This document shows positions 43,394-55,140 of a DNA stretch of 64,000 nucleotides, piece by piece. The notes below the pieces were generated by a model. That model saw only the letters and a program-made list of their open reading frames with translations. It did not search any database and was not told where the DNA came from. Origin of the DNA: Pyropia haitanensis (taxonomy: Eukaryota; Rhodophyta; Bangiophyceae; Bangiales; Bangiaceae); the NCBI GenBank assembly GCA_008729055.1, contig SDUX01000008.1, positions 3,993,756 through 4,057,755 of the forward strand, read 5' to 3'. A program made the translations under genes and the position numbers. Numbering within the stretch: the stretch's first letter is position 1; each line of letters begins with the position of its first letter.

Positions 43394-44939
43394 TCACGGC
43401 GCGCACGTGTAGCCGACAAGCAGCGGCCGGTCATACAGTGCGAGCACAAAGTCCGCCCCCCCGTCCACAAACGCCCCCCCCACCACCACCGCCGGCAGGC
43501 GCACGGCGAGCAGCACCGAGAACGCGTCCCCCCCCGTCCCCCCCCCCCCCCCTTCGCGCCCATTCCCCCCCCCACCCCCCCCCCCCCCACCGTCCGGGTC
43601 GTCCACCCCCCCCTCCTCCCCCCCCCCCGCCCCCCCCCCTCCCCCCCTCCCCACCGCCACCCGCGCGAGCGTCACGCGGCCGTCCTCCCCCGCGAGGAGC
43701 ACCCCGCCGGGCACGCCCGGGTGCGGCACCACCACCGCCACGGGCGCCGCGTTGGTCGCCGCGTCCGCGACGCGGACGCCGCGGGCGGGGTCGTGCAGCT
43801 CGACGCGGCCCGTCGACAGGCCAACCACCACCCGCCGGCCGGGCAGCGCGCACGCCGCGGCGACGCCCACCACCGCTCCGCCAGCGGCGCCGCCGCCGCC
43901 GCCGCCAGTGGCCGCCGCTGCCACCCCCGCCGCCACGACGGCGGGTGTCAAGCCCACCGCCGACACGTACGCGTCGGCGTCGACGCGGGCCTTGTAGATG
44001 GGCGTCCATCCCCCCCCTCCCCCACCGGCGGCGGCGGCCGCCGGCGGGCGTGCCCACACGACCAGCGCGCCCGCGTCGTCGGCGGCAACGACGGCGCCGC
44101 CGACGCCCGCTGGCGTCACCCACGCGCCGCCGCCGAGCGCCGATACCGGCGCGCTGAGGCCCCGCCACACCGCGACGCGCTCGACGCCGCTGCCGCGCGC
44201 GGTCGCGCCAATGCCGACCACGTCCCCAGACGAGAGGCCCGCCAGCAGCAGCGGCCGCGGCGCCGCGGCCGCCGCGGCGGCGGCCGACAGCGGCTCGCCG
44301 CCGCCGCCGTCGCCGCCGCCGCCACCGCCACCACCACCGCCGCCACCACCACCGCCACCGCCACCGCCACCACCACCGCCGCGGGCGTCGGCGGCGGCGC
44401 CAACGACGACCGACGCGGCCAACACCCGCGCGTACAGCACCGCCGGCGGCTTCCCAAGGCCGAGCACCCCGACCCGCGCGCCCCGCCCCGTGCGCGTATC
44501 CCACAGCTCCACCGTCGCGGGCGCGGCGGCCACGCCGCCGCCGCCACCCCCACCGCCGCCACCCGCGGCGGCGCCCGCCGCGGGCGCCGCGACCGCGACC
44601 GCCAGCAGCGGCCGGCGGGCCGCCTCCTTGGCGCCGCCCCCCGGCGTGCCGCCAAACGCGGCGAGCCCCCCACCCGGCCGCCACCACGCGACCGCCGTCG
44701 GCGGCGGCGGCGTCGCCGCCACCACCGCCGCCGCTGCCGCCGCCGCCGCCGCCGCGGTCGACGCCGCCGCCGCCGCCGCGGTCGCCGCGGCTGCCGCGCT
44801 GCCGCCGCCGCCGCGGCCGGCGCCACCACCCCCACCCCCACCCCCACCGCCCGATGCAGACGACGACGCCGACGACGCGGCGGCGGCGGCAGCGGCGGTC
44901 GCGGCGGCCGCCGCCGCCGCGTCAAGCCCCGCCGCACTC

Positions 44940-44976
<37 letters not shown>

Positions 44977-45256
44977 TGCCTCCCCCCCCGCTCCCTCCCC
45001 CCACTCCCACCCCTACGCCACCCCCGCCCCCCCCCGCGCCGACGCCCACCCCCCCCCCTCCCCCACCGCCCGCCGCCGCGCCGAGCGTATAGTCGTGGCG
45101 ACCGCCGCCGCGGCCCGGCCGGCGGCGCGTCACCTGCACGCGGCCGCCGGCGAGGAAGGCGTAGCGGCCGGCGCCGTCGGCGGCGAGGTTGGCGTGGTAG
45201 AGGGCGGGCGCGGCGGCGGCGTCCACCTCAATCGCCCGGGACGCCGTCCACGGCAT
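43394..45256 (-). CDS. WD40 propeller protein, WDR54-like
   Basis: 620 residues in one uninterrupted frame from ATG at 45256 (MPWTASRAIEVDAAAA). The frame is open upstream to 45526, but that part is low-complexity. Beta-propeller blades are separated by Gly/Ala inserts: TVELWDTRTG, LLLAGLSSGDVVGIG, VAWRGL-type loops, VVAADDAGALVVWARPP, RRVVVGLSTGRVELHDPARG, GVLLAGEDGRVTLARV and ADFVLALYDRPLLVGY. The order ADDxGxLxVW, GxGxVxLxD, LLxAGEDxxV and a final AxxYD strand matches animal and algal WDR54. WDR54 proteins are scaffolds of uncertain role. The long Ala and Gly inserts roughly double the usual length. It is divergent from RPS25 with about 1.1 kb between starts. Confidence 0.7.
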
Positions 45257-46346
45257 GGTGGGGGGCGGGAGGGGGGGGGGCGGGAGGGGAGGAAGGTGGC
45301 GGCTGGCGGCGGCGGCCGGCGGGCGATGGCACAGAGGAAGAGGGGGAAGGGGGGCGGGGGGGGGGAGAGAGGGACCAACGGTGGGCAACCAGCCGCGTTG
45401 GGGAAAAAACGGGCAAAAAAGGGCAAGCGGGAGCGGGACGGCCAGAGGGGGAACGGGCTGGCCGGCGGCGGCGCCCACCCCCACCTCACGCCCGCCCGCC
45501 CGCGCGGCCGTCGTCGACGCTGCCACCCGTCCGCGTCAGCGGCGCGCCGCCGTGCCCGCCACCAGCAGCCGCGTCGGCAGCGTGGTGCCGGCTCGCCACC
45601 TGCCGCCCACAGCGGCCGCGGCCGCTGCTGCCGGCCGCGCCGCGGCGCCGCCAGAGGGGGGCCCGCATGGGCTGCTCGCGCTGTGCGCCGGCGGGGGTGG
45701 CGGCCCAGCAGTCCATCGGGCGGTGGGCGCCACCCACGGCGGGGCGGGAGAGGGTAGCGGCCGCCGCCGCGGCGGTCACATCCGCCCGCCGCGGCGCCGC
45801 GCGCACCGACAGTCGGGGCCACGGAGTCAAGACGGGTGACGAGCCGGCTCGAGCGCGGGCGGGGCGTTGGCTGGGCAAGTGGGGCGAGCTGATCATGGTC
45901 AATGGGGGGGTGGAGAGACCAAGAACGCGGCCGCCCGCCGCGAGCCTGAGGCGTCCCTTCGGCCTGCCTATCTCTGCTGACAAGGCGCAATACTCTGGCA
46001 CCACAGTTAACTTCACTGGATTTTGTGGCAGAGTGTCAACCAAGAGAAGCATTCGTGACGTCCTGTCGACACCTGTCGCAATGTCTGCGAGTATTCTTTC
46101 CAATCACACTTGTTCGAACCCAACTGCGGCATAAAGTATCCAAGTAGGAGTCGATGGCAATTGGGATGTCCAATTGAGATCGCTTGGCCACGCCGTCGGA
46201 GCGGCGTGTCGTTGCCGACGACGCGTATGTCGTTGCTGAGCGCACACCATACCCGACGACCTCCCCGCAGCGTCGGTTGACACTCCCTTTCCCCCCACAG
46301 TCGGTATCCCTGTCACCCCTGCCGCTGCCGCGGCTGTCCCGTCACC
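45257..46346. promoter_or_regulatory. Shared upstream region of WDR54-like (-) and RPS25 (+)
   Basis: Both starts face away from this 1.09-kb interval. A pyrimidine tract ending CCCCCCCACAG at about 46300, just before the RPS25 start, could be the acceptor of a 5'-UTR intron. No other element is recognisable. Confidence 0.35.
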
Positions 46347-47224
46347 ATGCCTCCTCAGGGGAAGGACGCGAAGAACAAGGCGTCGTCTGTGGCGCAGGCG
46401 GCGTCCAAGTCGGGCGGCAAGGGGGGCAAGAAGAAGGTACGCCTGCTGGCGCGCGTTGGGGGAGGGCGGACCTGTTGGTGACCTGGCGCTGCTGTCGGTG
46501 GGCGTTGGTCCATGGTGGCGGAGGGCATTGGAATGCGTGGACCGCCGTGGCGTTGCGTGCGTGCCACTGTCCGTCACAGTCGTGGGGTGACGGCGGTATT
46601 TTCGCGCGGCCTCGCTCCTGTGGGTGATGCGGTGGGTGCGGCATGCCCGAGTGATCCCACACACGCCCTGGACCAGGAGGGCACGGCGGATGCAGCGCGG
46701 ATCTGGCGTTGTACGGTCGTGGCTTTATCTGCTGTTGGGGGATCATCGTGTGGGACTCGCCGTGGGGAGTGCTACCACGGCGGGGGCGTGGACACGCTGC
46801 GCGGCCGTACGTACCTCGTGTCCCGACGTCGGGGCCATCTTCTCACACTGTTCTTTGGTCGTGATGCGCACTATGGCGTGCATGTTTTGTGCTGTTGCCG
46901 CCGTGCATTGTTTGACTGTCTCTGCCTTGACGCCGCATGGCCGTATGTCTCGATGCCCCTTGTCACGGAGCGCAGAAGTGGTCCAAGGGGAAGGTGAAGG
47001 AGAAGTCTGAGAACCTGGTCCTCTTTGACGAGGACACGTACGAGAAGCTCTACAAGGAGGTGCCCAAGTACAAGCTCATTACCCCCTCGGTGCTGTCGGA
47101 GCGGCTGCGCATCAATGGCTCGCTGGCCCGCCAGGCCATTAAGGAGCTGATGGCCAAGGACCAGATCCGGATGGTGTCTGCCCACTCGTCGCAGCTCATC
47201 TACACGCGGGCAACCAACATCTAG
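46347..47224 (+). CDS. RPS25: 40S ribosomal protein S25 (eS25); two exons
   Basis: Exon 1 (46347-46436) encodes the Lys-rich N-terminus [14 protein letters not shown]…GGKKK. A 539-bp phase-0 intron (GTACGC…GAGCGCAG, 46437-46975) follows. Exon 2 (46976-47224) starts [20 protein letters not shown] and continues [20 protein letters not shown] and [18 protein letters not shown], ending YTRATNI. The 112-residue product matches eS25 in length and every conserved block, including the KKKKWSKGK junction, which confirms the splice sites. eS25 is in the 40S head near the E site and is needed for IRES-driven initiation (family knowledge). Codon use is balanced and free of homopolymers. Confidence 0.97.
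46437..46975 (+). other. RPS25 intron
   Basis: GT-AG intron of 539 bp, the longest in the window. It shows none of the GCC runs typical of surrounding DNA. Confidence 0.9.
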
Positions 47225-49234
47225 GCCGCTGTGTGGGGAGCTTGTTTGCCGCGAGGCGAGCGGTGGGCTGGCGCTTGGCGGGGGAGGCAACACCATAGGG
47301 CCTTTGTTTTTTTCTTGTCGTTTGCCGCAATTGGGTTTGCCCGACCCGCCATCGACGTGCCTGCTTGCGAGGCAGCGCGCTGCCCAACAGATGGCTGCGT
47401 GGTGACTGCCCGCCGCCCACTGCAGGTGTCCAGTGGTGGTGAATGGAGGTGGCTCGTGGCTCCTCGACCACGTACAACGCATGCAGTGCGAGTCCGAACC
47501 GTGCGTCGATGTGATTGTAGTATCCATGGTCGACGTGTCGTGCTAGAACGTGTATGTACTGCGTTAATGCGGCAGAGCAGCGAATTGGCAGGCAATGGGG
47601 TGCTCTCTATTTTTCTGTGGCGCGTCTGGGTGCTGGCGGAAGATTCCGCTGTGCTCATCGACAATGGTCCCTGCGGTTCTCTAGTAGCAGGGCGCTGTGT
47701 TCAGTCAAGGCACAGAGCGCGGGAAGAGGCACACCATGCGAAAGGTGGGGAAGCGCCCCTCAGTCGCCCGCGTGGCGGTGCGCGGCGATCCGCCGCGGCA
47801 GCCCGGGCGGCGACCGGCCGGACCGACGAAGCGGCGGTGGTCGGCGGCAAGGGTGGGGGCGTGGGTGGAGGCGGCGGCGACGGGTTTCCGCCGCAGCCAG
47901 CAGCGCAGGGGTGAACGGCACTAACACGGGTGGCTTTAGCTAGCGACGAGTGAGATTGTAAGGGACACGGGTGTGTGCAGTGCGAGGCCCCCGCCGTGAC
48001 GCGCCACCAAGACGGACCGGCACCGCTGCGTGTGGCGGTGGTTTGCGTTTAAGAAGCAATAGATTCGGACGGCGTGTGAACGTACTACGCGGGTGCGACG
48101 CGGTGACCTACAAGACGCCGCGCGTCAAGCCGGCGCAAAAGACCACGACCGCCCGCACGCCGACCGTCGTGTGCGCGTGCCACTGGCGGGCGGCTAGGCT
48201 GACCATCGACCCGTTAACTGACGGCCAGGACAGCAACTGGGTGCGGGTGAACAAGATGGAGTGCGCGTGAAAGCCGGCAGACCAGTCGTCGGCGTGGAAG
48301 AAGTGCTGACCGGGGCGCGGGCCGTGGAGGGGGGGGACGGGGAAGGAGGAGGGGGGAGGCGATGCGCAAGCGCCGCTGTGGGAACGAAGAGAGTCCCACG
48401 GACGGCAGAAGGCCGCCCAGCCGCCCCGCGAGCCGCGCTGCCACCGCCCCTCCCACAAATCAGTCAGGTAATCGACTCGGCAATTGGCGTCACGCGGGGT
48501 CCTGCCCCAGCCAGCGGCAACCGCACCGTCCCAGCCCGCGGCGCCCGCCCCAACGGCACAAGCCCAGCCACGTGAAGACGGGTGGAAAAACGGCGGCGCA
48601 TGCCGCACCGTCACGGCCAGGTCGTCGCCGACAGCAGCAATGAGAGCGGGGCCGACGGTGCCAAGGCCAGTGGACTTGAGAGGGGGGGCGGCGAAGTGAT
48701 GGACGGCGACGGGGGGCAGGGGGAAGCCACGCCGCCGTCGGCAAGCCACTCGCGCATCGGCAGACACAGGACAAACAAGGAAACAACAACTGAAAGACGC
48801 CTCTAGCTAGGTGCCACGACGGCCACCGACCACTGGCCGAGGCTGGTGGATGCGATGGGCTTGACGAGGGAGGCGGAACACTCAAGGTCGTCTCCGTTAG
48901 GTGTCTCCTGCGCAGCTGATACCCAAAGAACGGCGGATCCCAGTAAGTCTTGGGGGGCTACAAGTTCGGATTGAGACGCAGCCACCCATCGCATCGTGGT
49001 CCGTCTCGTCCACCACCGACGTACCCGCGATCGCCGCGACGGGGCCCCGCACCTCGGCCGCCGCGGCGCGTCGGTCGGGGTCTGCGTGTGGGTGCGGGCA
49101 ACCCTGCTTGCTGGCGTCGTTCTTCTTCTTCCTCTCCATTTTCATCCTCTCCCGCTGCTGTTCTCCCCGTCTCCGTGCCTAGGCTGCATCCCGCTTCCCG
49201 GTGATCCGGTGGTCGTCGGACGGTGCCAGCGACG
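47225..49234. other. 2-kb interval between RPS25 and the gamma-CA-like gene
   Basis: Includes the RPS25 3' region and, at the right end, the promoter and leader of the gamma-CA-like gene with a T/C-rich stretch at 49115-49180. No further coding similarity was seen. Confidence 0.4.
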
Positions 49235-50639
49235 ATGACCGCCCTTCGTCGTGCGGCCTATGCCCTGGGCATGGCCGTGCGGGAGTCTGGCCAAGCCCTT
49301 CATCGAGCTGGCTGCCGGATGCAAGGTGACTACCGCTTCACTGAGCAGCGTATGTTCTCAAGGCTAGCGATTGGGGGGGAGAGACCGGGTGCAGTTGCGT
49401 GGCTCGCTCGGCATGACCCCCTGGGCGTTGACGTAGCTGCTCCTTTCCGACCTCTATTGTGTGCAGTCTTTGCGGGGGCTTGCTTCTGCTTGGGGCTGGC
49501 TCTGTGATCGTTGCTTTGGTCTGTTTGGCATCGTTCTTGCTTCTGTTTTGAGTTGTCCCCTGCGCACGTGACTGACACGTCCATTGCGCCATGCGCTCAC
49601 CAGGGAGAGTACCCTGTCTTGTGTTCTCCCCGCTGTGTGGGATGTGCTGCGCTCTTGTCACCCGCCCCAGTCAACCGCCATCGAGTGGTAATGAACCTCG
49701 AGGACGTGGCCCCCCGGCTGACGCACCCCACCTACATTGCGCCCACTGCTCACGTTGCCGGTGACGTCTCCCTCGGGGCGGGCGTGTCAGTGTGGCCTGG
49801 CGCGGTTATCCGCGGCGACGCGTCGGCCGTGGCGGTCGGCGCCCGATCCGCCATCCGCGAGCGGGCGGTCGTGGCGGTGGTGCGGCAGGGGGTGCCCACC
49901 CGGTCGGGGGATGGGGGAAGCACGGGCCCAACGCCCGGGCAGGGCGGCGGCGCCGACGACTCCGCCACGCGCATTGGCGCGGACGTAATGGTGGGGTGTG
50001 GGGCGACCATCCACGCGGCGACGCTGAAGGATGGCGCGGTGGTCGGCGCGGGGGCAGTGGTGGGGGGGGGGGCCGTTGTCGGCGAAAAGGCGGTGGTTGG
50101 TGCGGGTACGTTGGGGGGAGGAGAGGGGGGATGTGGGCCGTGGCGTTGCCTTGAGTAGGCATGTGGGGGAGCGGAGAGGGCGCGCAAGGGGGCTGCGCCG
50201 GAGATGGCTGCGGGCGGTGAAGTCCCGTGGGCGGCTGGTGTGGGAGGGCGGATTTCTGTCTGCGGGGCGACTGACCTCGTCCTTCCCGGTGGTCTTGGTT
50301 GTTCCTTGTTTTCATCAATGACCGCGTCCATCGCCGGCTGACCCATGCTGCAATACGCTCACGTATGCACCGACGCCGGCATGTGTGACCCTCTTGGCGG
50401 TCCCGCTTCCAGGTTCTGTCCTTGCCCCCGGCACCATCGTGCCGCCCGCCACCCTGTACGCCGGTTCCCCCGCCGTCCGTGTGCGGGCGCTCTCCGACGA
50501 GGAGCTGTCTTCGTCGGCGGCGGCGGTGGCAGAGGTTGGCCGGCTGTCGCTGGTGCACGCCGCCGCGGGGGTACCGCCAGACGTGGCGGCGGCGCTGGGC
50601 GTGCCGACCTCATCGTCATCCAAGACGGCCATTGCGTAA
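49235..50639 (+). CDS. Gamma-carbonic-anhydrase-like subunit of mitochondrial complex I; three exons
   Basis: Exon 1 (49235-49349) encodes MTALRRAAYALGMAVRESGQ and continues ALHRAGCRMQGDYRFTEQ. Exon 2 (49671-50105) resumes LNRHRVVMNLEDVAP and exon 3 (50413-50639) begins SVLAPGTIVPPATLYAGSP. Introns are GTATGT…CCCCAG and GTACGT…TTCCAG, both phase 1. The N-terminus is that of plant/algal gamma-CA subunits (RETGQALDRLG…), which form a matrix-side left-handed beta-helix bridging domain on complex I. The hexapeptide-repeat core is clear (VVGAGAVVGGGAVVGEKAVV). Of three zinc-binding histidines only His153 remains; the others are Ala107 and Cys148, and the catalytic Gln is Arg101, while Arg86 and Asp88 persist. 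It is thus the non-enzymatic CA-like type. About 258 residues. Confidence 0.92.
49350..49670 (+). other. Intron 1 of the gamma-CA-like gene
   Basis: 321 bp, GTATGT donor and CACCCGCCCCAG acceptor. Its removal joins EQ to LNRHRVVMN exactly as in homologues. Confidence 0.88.
50106..50412 (+). other. Intron 2 of the gamma-CA-like gene
   Basis: 307 bp, GTACGT donor and CCGCTTCCAG acceptor, phase 1. Removal joins the beta-helix turn VVGAG to SVLAPGTIV. Confidence 0.88.
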
Positions 50640-50951
50640 ACGGCTTTTTTTTTTCCCGTCCGTGTGGTTGTCCTATTCTCCATCTCTTTCCCTTTTTTTT
50701 TGGTTTCGTGTTTGTGTCGTGTGTGTGTGTGTGTGCGGTGCAGCCGTTGGGGCAGCGGCTCTTGTAGGCGGGCGGTGCAAGCGGCCACGTTTCCTTCCCG
50801 CGCGCGTCTGGGGTCCCGCAGTGGCTCGCCGGCGGCCTGCCTGCGTGAGCGGATGGACCACCACTGCTGGGCTCCCGTCTCAAGAGGACGAGCCACCGAG
50901 CCGCGCACCGCCTGCCATCCCCGCCATGACCCCCCCCCCCCCCCCACCGGT
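50640..50951. terminator. 3' ends of gamma-CA-like (+) and PDCD2-like (-)
   Basis: About 310 bp separate two convergent stops. It has T tracts at 50645-50654 and 50692-50701 and a (GT)n stretch at 50718-50736. No AATAAA is present. Confidence 0.4.
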
Positions 50952-52608
50952 CTATGGCGGCGGCTGCACCCACACAAACTCCTCGACGTACCCCCCGTCG
51001 GGTGCCGCGCAGCCCGCCACGCACGTGTAGACGGCGAGGGTGCCCCAGTCGACCCCGCCCCCCTCCAAGAGGCCCTTGAGCCGCCGCGCCGCCGCCGCGT
51101 CGGCCGCCGCCCCCCGCGCCGCGCCAGCCCGGCCGGTCGCCCCGGCGGCCGGCGTGTCGGCGTCCGCCCCCCCCGCCGCGCGCGCGGCCTCCCCCCCGCC
51201 GGCCTCCGCGTCGCCGGCCGCGCCCGTGTCGCCGACGCCCTCCCCCCCCCCCTCCCCACCCCCCCCCCGTCCAGGTCGAGGTAGTAGAGCAGACTCGGGA
51301 GGACCTGCAGCTCAAACGCGCGGCGCGCCCCACACGCCCCACACGCCGGCACGCTGCCGGCGCCGTCGGCCGGCACGCCCGCCGCGGCCGTCCACAGCGG
51401 CGCCGCGCCGTAGCGGAGCACCTGCGTCGGCGCGTCCGCGACGGCCGCCGCAAACGCGCGGAACGCGGCCTCGTCCGCGGTGGGGGGGGGGGCGGTGGCG
51501 TACGCCTCGAGCTCCGCGGCTGGCACATCAGGGAGGGTGCCGCCAATGGCGCCGCCACCTCCGTCGCCGCCACCGCCGCAGCCACTGTCGGCAGTACCGC
51601 CGTTGCCCGCCTCGTCGCCTGCCGCGTCGCCGCCGTCGCTGTCCCTGTCACCGTCGCCGTGGTCGCCTGTGGCACCGCCCCGGCCGCGTGTGGCCGTTGG
51701 AGCCGCGACGGCGGCGGCGGTGGCGGCACCCCCAACGGCGGCACCGGCCACGCCCTTCCCCGGCTGCGGCGGCTGGGTGCCCCTCCCTGGCCCTTCCCAG
51801 TCGCTGTCGCTGCCGTCGTCGCTGCCGTAGCTCCCACTCCCGTCGTCGCTGCCCGACCAGCTGCCGTCGCTCTCCTCCCCCCCCGCCGCCCCAATCCGGA
51901 GGGGCATCGCGGGCAGCACCCGGACGCCCGTGCAGCCGGCGCAGCCCGCCGCCCCACCCCCCGCAGCCGCCGCCGCACGAAAGCCACAGCCCGCACACAC
52001 GGTGGGCCCCCCGCCCCGCAGCGCGGGCGGCACCCCCCCCCCCGTTGGGTCGTACGCGGCCGGGTAGTACGGGCTAACCCGCGGCAGCTGCGACCGGTAC
52101 GCCACCACCGTCCGCCCGCCGCCGGCACCGACGCCACGCCGGCCGACACACCCAGGCGCGACGCACAGGAAGAGCGCGAGCGACCGGTGGAACGCGTCGT
52201 CCCGCCCCGGCCACGGCGCGTACACCTGCGCGAGGAAGGTCAGCGGCGTGGCGGGCGCACACGCGCACGTCGGGGGGGGTGGCGGGGTGTCGGGGAGCAG
52301 CCACAGCGGCGCGCCGCCGACGATGGAGGGGAACGCCCACCGGTTGGGTGGCTCGTGGGGGGGGGGGGGATAAAGGCCAGCAGGGGGGCCGCGGGGGGGG
52401 GGGTGCCGTGGATGGGGTGCGGCGCCGACGGCTCCGCCGCACAGGGGGAGGAGCGGGGGGGGGGGGAGCTGGCCACCACCGCGGGAGGCGCGGCGGCGGT
52501 GGCGGCCGCCGCCACCGCCGTCGCCGCTGCCGCCGTTGCCGTTGCCGACGCGGGAGGGGCGGGAGCGGCGGCCGCCGCCGCGGGCAGCGGGACAGCGGCG
52601 CGGGCCAT
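50952..52608 (-). CDS. PDCD2-family protein (40S biogenesis chaperone type); two homopolymer frame breaks
   Basis: The conserved N-terminal PDCD2 block reads NRWAFPSIVGGAPLWLLPD, LTFLAQVYAPWPGRDDAFHR and LALFLCVAPGCVG, then VVAYRSQLPR, with only a rudimentary Cys pair (CAGC…CAGC) in place of a MYND finger. An acidic Ser/Asp linker follows. The C-terminal PDCD2_C block is PTQVLRYGAAPLWTA, VPACGACGARRAFELQVLPS and LLYYLDLD, then GGGVDWGTLAVYTCVAGCA and YVEEFVWVQPPP with the stop at 50952-50954. The last block is in another frame, switched at C runs 51240-51267. The Ala-rich start MARAAVPLPAA (52608) is joined through a G run near 52360-52371; a Met at 52855 in the main frame is the alternative. 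PDCD2/PDCD2L escort ribosomal protein uS5 (family knowledge). Confidence 0.82.
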
Positions 52609-55140
52609 GCCGAAAATAGGGTGGGCGGCGTCGCCCGTGAAGTGGCAGGGGGCACGCTACCAGCCGACGGGGGAAGGCGGGTGGCCCCGCCGCTAAGGTG
52701 GGGGTTGCCGCCGGCAGGTCTGCGGCAGCTGGGGACGACGGCGGCGGCTTTGACGGCCGCAGCACGGTCACCTCCGCGAGTTCGTACTTACGCGTGGTCC
52801 GCTGCCAAGTGAACAAGTCTAGCGAGGAGCAACCTGTCTCAAATACAGAAGTCAAGATGTAATTAGTAATTGATTCAGGGGACTTTTTTCAAGCGTGTCA
52901 TGCTTTGCCACTGGCGTTGCCCATGGTGGCGCCACCGCGTCTCTACCACGCCCCCAGCTCTGGCCATCACCCACCCCCTCCCCCTCTCCCCCGTGCCCGT
53001 CACGCGCCTCTGGACGGCTGCGACCGCCCCGCCCCTGCCACGGCCGTGCACTTGCCCGCCCACCGCCCTCTTGATTTGGCTCGCAGCAGCGGGGTAGGGG
53101 CGCGAGGGTGGGGGGGGTGTCGACGCCGTACGCCGGTGTGTGGGTCCCCTCGCCCCCTCCCCCCCCTACTCTACCGTGCCTTTGCTTGTCTTTTCCTTTT
53201 CTTCGGTCGCACCCTCCTCCTGACGCCGCTGGTGCGGTGGCTGCCGCGGCGACCCATCCCCGTGGGGCCGCAGGCGGGGCGCCTTTCCCCGGCCGTCCCC
53301 CCCCCCCCGCCCCCCAGCCGGTCGTCCATGGCGCGCGCGCGGTGATTCGGTCGAGGCGGCTCGCGCCTTGAAGGCGGTGTCCCCCCCCCCCCCCCCCCCC
53401 CCTACTCCCACCACCACTACCGCGCACCCACTGATGGGGGGTGTGTGAGCAGAGGGGGTGGCGAATGCGGCGCGTGAGGGTGGGTGGAGGCGGCCATGCT
53501 GTCGGCCCCCTGACTTGGGCTCGGCCGGGTGGTGTCGGCCACTTTGGAGGGGGGGCGGGCGGCACGACGACCACCGCCACGCTCGCCGCCGCCGCGCCGC
53601 CGCGCCGCCGCCCCGTGCGGCGGGCCGCGCTGCCACCGAGCCGCCGCGCCTGCCTGGAGCGGGGGTGGGGGGCGTCAGGCTGGCGTTTTAGGCGCGCCGC
53701 GCGTCCCGGCGCGCCGGCCACCTCCCTGTGCGGCAGGCGTTTCTTGGGCCGTCCTGGCGGCGGCGGCCGCGCTCGCTGTCCCCCTCCGTTCTCATCCCTG
53801 TGTGCCGGCGACTGTCCACGTTCCTTCCTGCAGGTCAGGCGTGCTGCCGGTGGCATCTCCCCGCCTCCCCGCCCGTCTTGCTCGTGGTGGTGTCGCACGC
53901 CGCGTCTACGGCGCGGGCGGCCAAGGGGCGCGGCGGCCATGCTCCTCCCCACGGCCGTGCCCCCCCCCTCCCTCTCCCTCTCCCCCCCCTCTCCGTCGCC
54001 CCTATCACTGCCGCCGCCCCTTCCCCGGCTGGCGCTCCCACGCATCGCGGCCGCGGCGGCGGCCGCGCTCGCCGCGCCGGCGCCGCTCGGCCGCGTCCTC
54101 GCCCGCCTCGCCGCCGCCAACGCGGCGGCGGCCGAGGCGGCGGCCGGGGCGGTGGCGCGGCCGCCGCCGCGGCCGCCACACTCGCCGCCGCCGCCGCCGC
54201 CGCCGTCGTGGCCGTTGGTGATTGCACCGGCGGTGCTGGTGCGGCTGCCGCCCGCGCTGTGCCTGCCGCCGCCGTCGGTGGCGGTGATGCTGGACGGCCC
54301 GGTGCGTGTACCCGCCGCGGCCGCTGCCGTGGCCGCCGCCCCCTGCGGTGGGTGGTGGGGTGGTGGTGGCGGCTGTGGCGGCGGCTGTGGCCCGGGGCGG
54401 CCGGGGGGGGGGGGGGAGGGGTGCCGCCGTGGACGCACCCCACGTCGCCATCGCCTGCGGCGGGGGCGGCCGCGGCCGCCGCGGCGCGGTTTGGCGGCGT
54501 AGCGCCGCTGCTGCTGCTGCTGCGCGCCGCCGGGTGGCGGCTGGTGGCGCCGACGGCGGCGGCGGCCGCGCCGGCGGCGGGTGGTGGTGGTGTTGGCGGT
54601 GGTGGGGGGGGACTGCTGGCGGTGGCGGTGCCGGGGGGTGGCTGGCGTTGGGGGGCGGCGGCAAGGCTGGCCGCCCCGACGTGAGGGTGGTGGCTGCCGC
54701 CGCGCAAGCGGCGGCGGCGGCTGCGGCGGCGGCGTTGCTGGTGGTGCTGGCCACTGGTGGCTGAGCGGTTGGAGGGGCCGCGGTGCGGGGAGGGATTCCC
54801 CGCGTGTCTGGCTTGCCACCCGGTGGGGGTGGTCAGGGGGGCGGCGGCGGCGGCCACCGCAGCCACCCCGACGGGGCTGGGTGGGTGCTAGCTTGCGTGG
54901 CGCCGCCACCGCGGCGGCGGCGGCGGCGGCGACGGCCGCGCGCGGCGGCCGCCGGCGGCGAGACGCAGGGGCGGCTCGCGCGTCGTGGGCCTCGTGCTCG
55001 GCGGCGCAGTCGCCGTGGCGGGGGTGGTGTAGGGGCTGCGGTGCCCGTCCGCACCCACCGCGCCGCCGCTATATCCTCCGCCGGCCACCCGTGTTCACGG
55101 GGCGTGCCGCTGGCGCGCGGAGCAGGCCAGCTGGGGGTGG
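52609..55140. other. GC-rich interval; possible Ala-rich coding segment near 53940-54764
   Basis: On the + strand, pieces of Ala/Pro-rich hydrophobic sequence (LGRVLARLAAANAAAAEA, PLVIAPAVLVRLPPALCLPP, GVAPLLLLLRAAGWRLVAP and finally VVAAAAQAAAAAAAAALLVV before a stop near 54764) lie in successive frames broken by G runs. They could be one membrane or organelle protein, but no family is recognised and GC bias alone could produce them. A CTTCCTGCAG acceptor-like site ends at 53834. Confidence 0.25.

Noticed and set aside
46100..46130. GTTCGAACCC resembling a tRNA T-loop
   Set aside because: The flanking five-base stems do not pair on either strand and no anticodon or acceptor arms are found at suitable distances.
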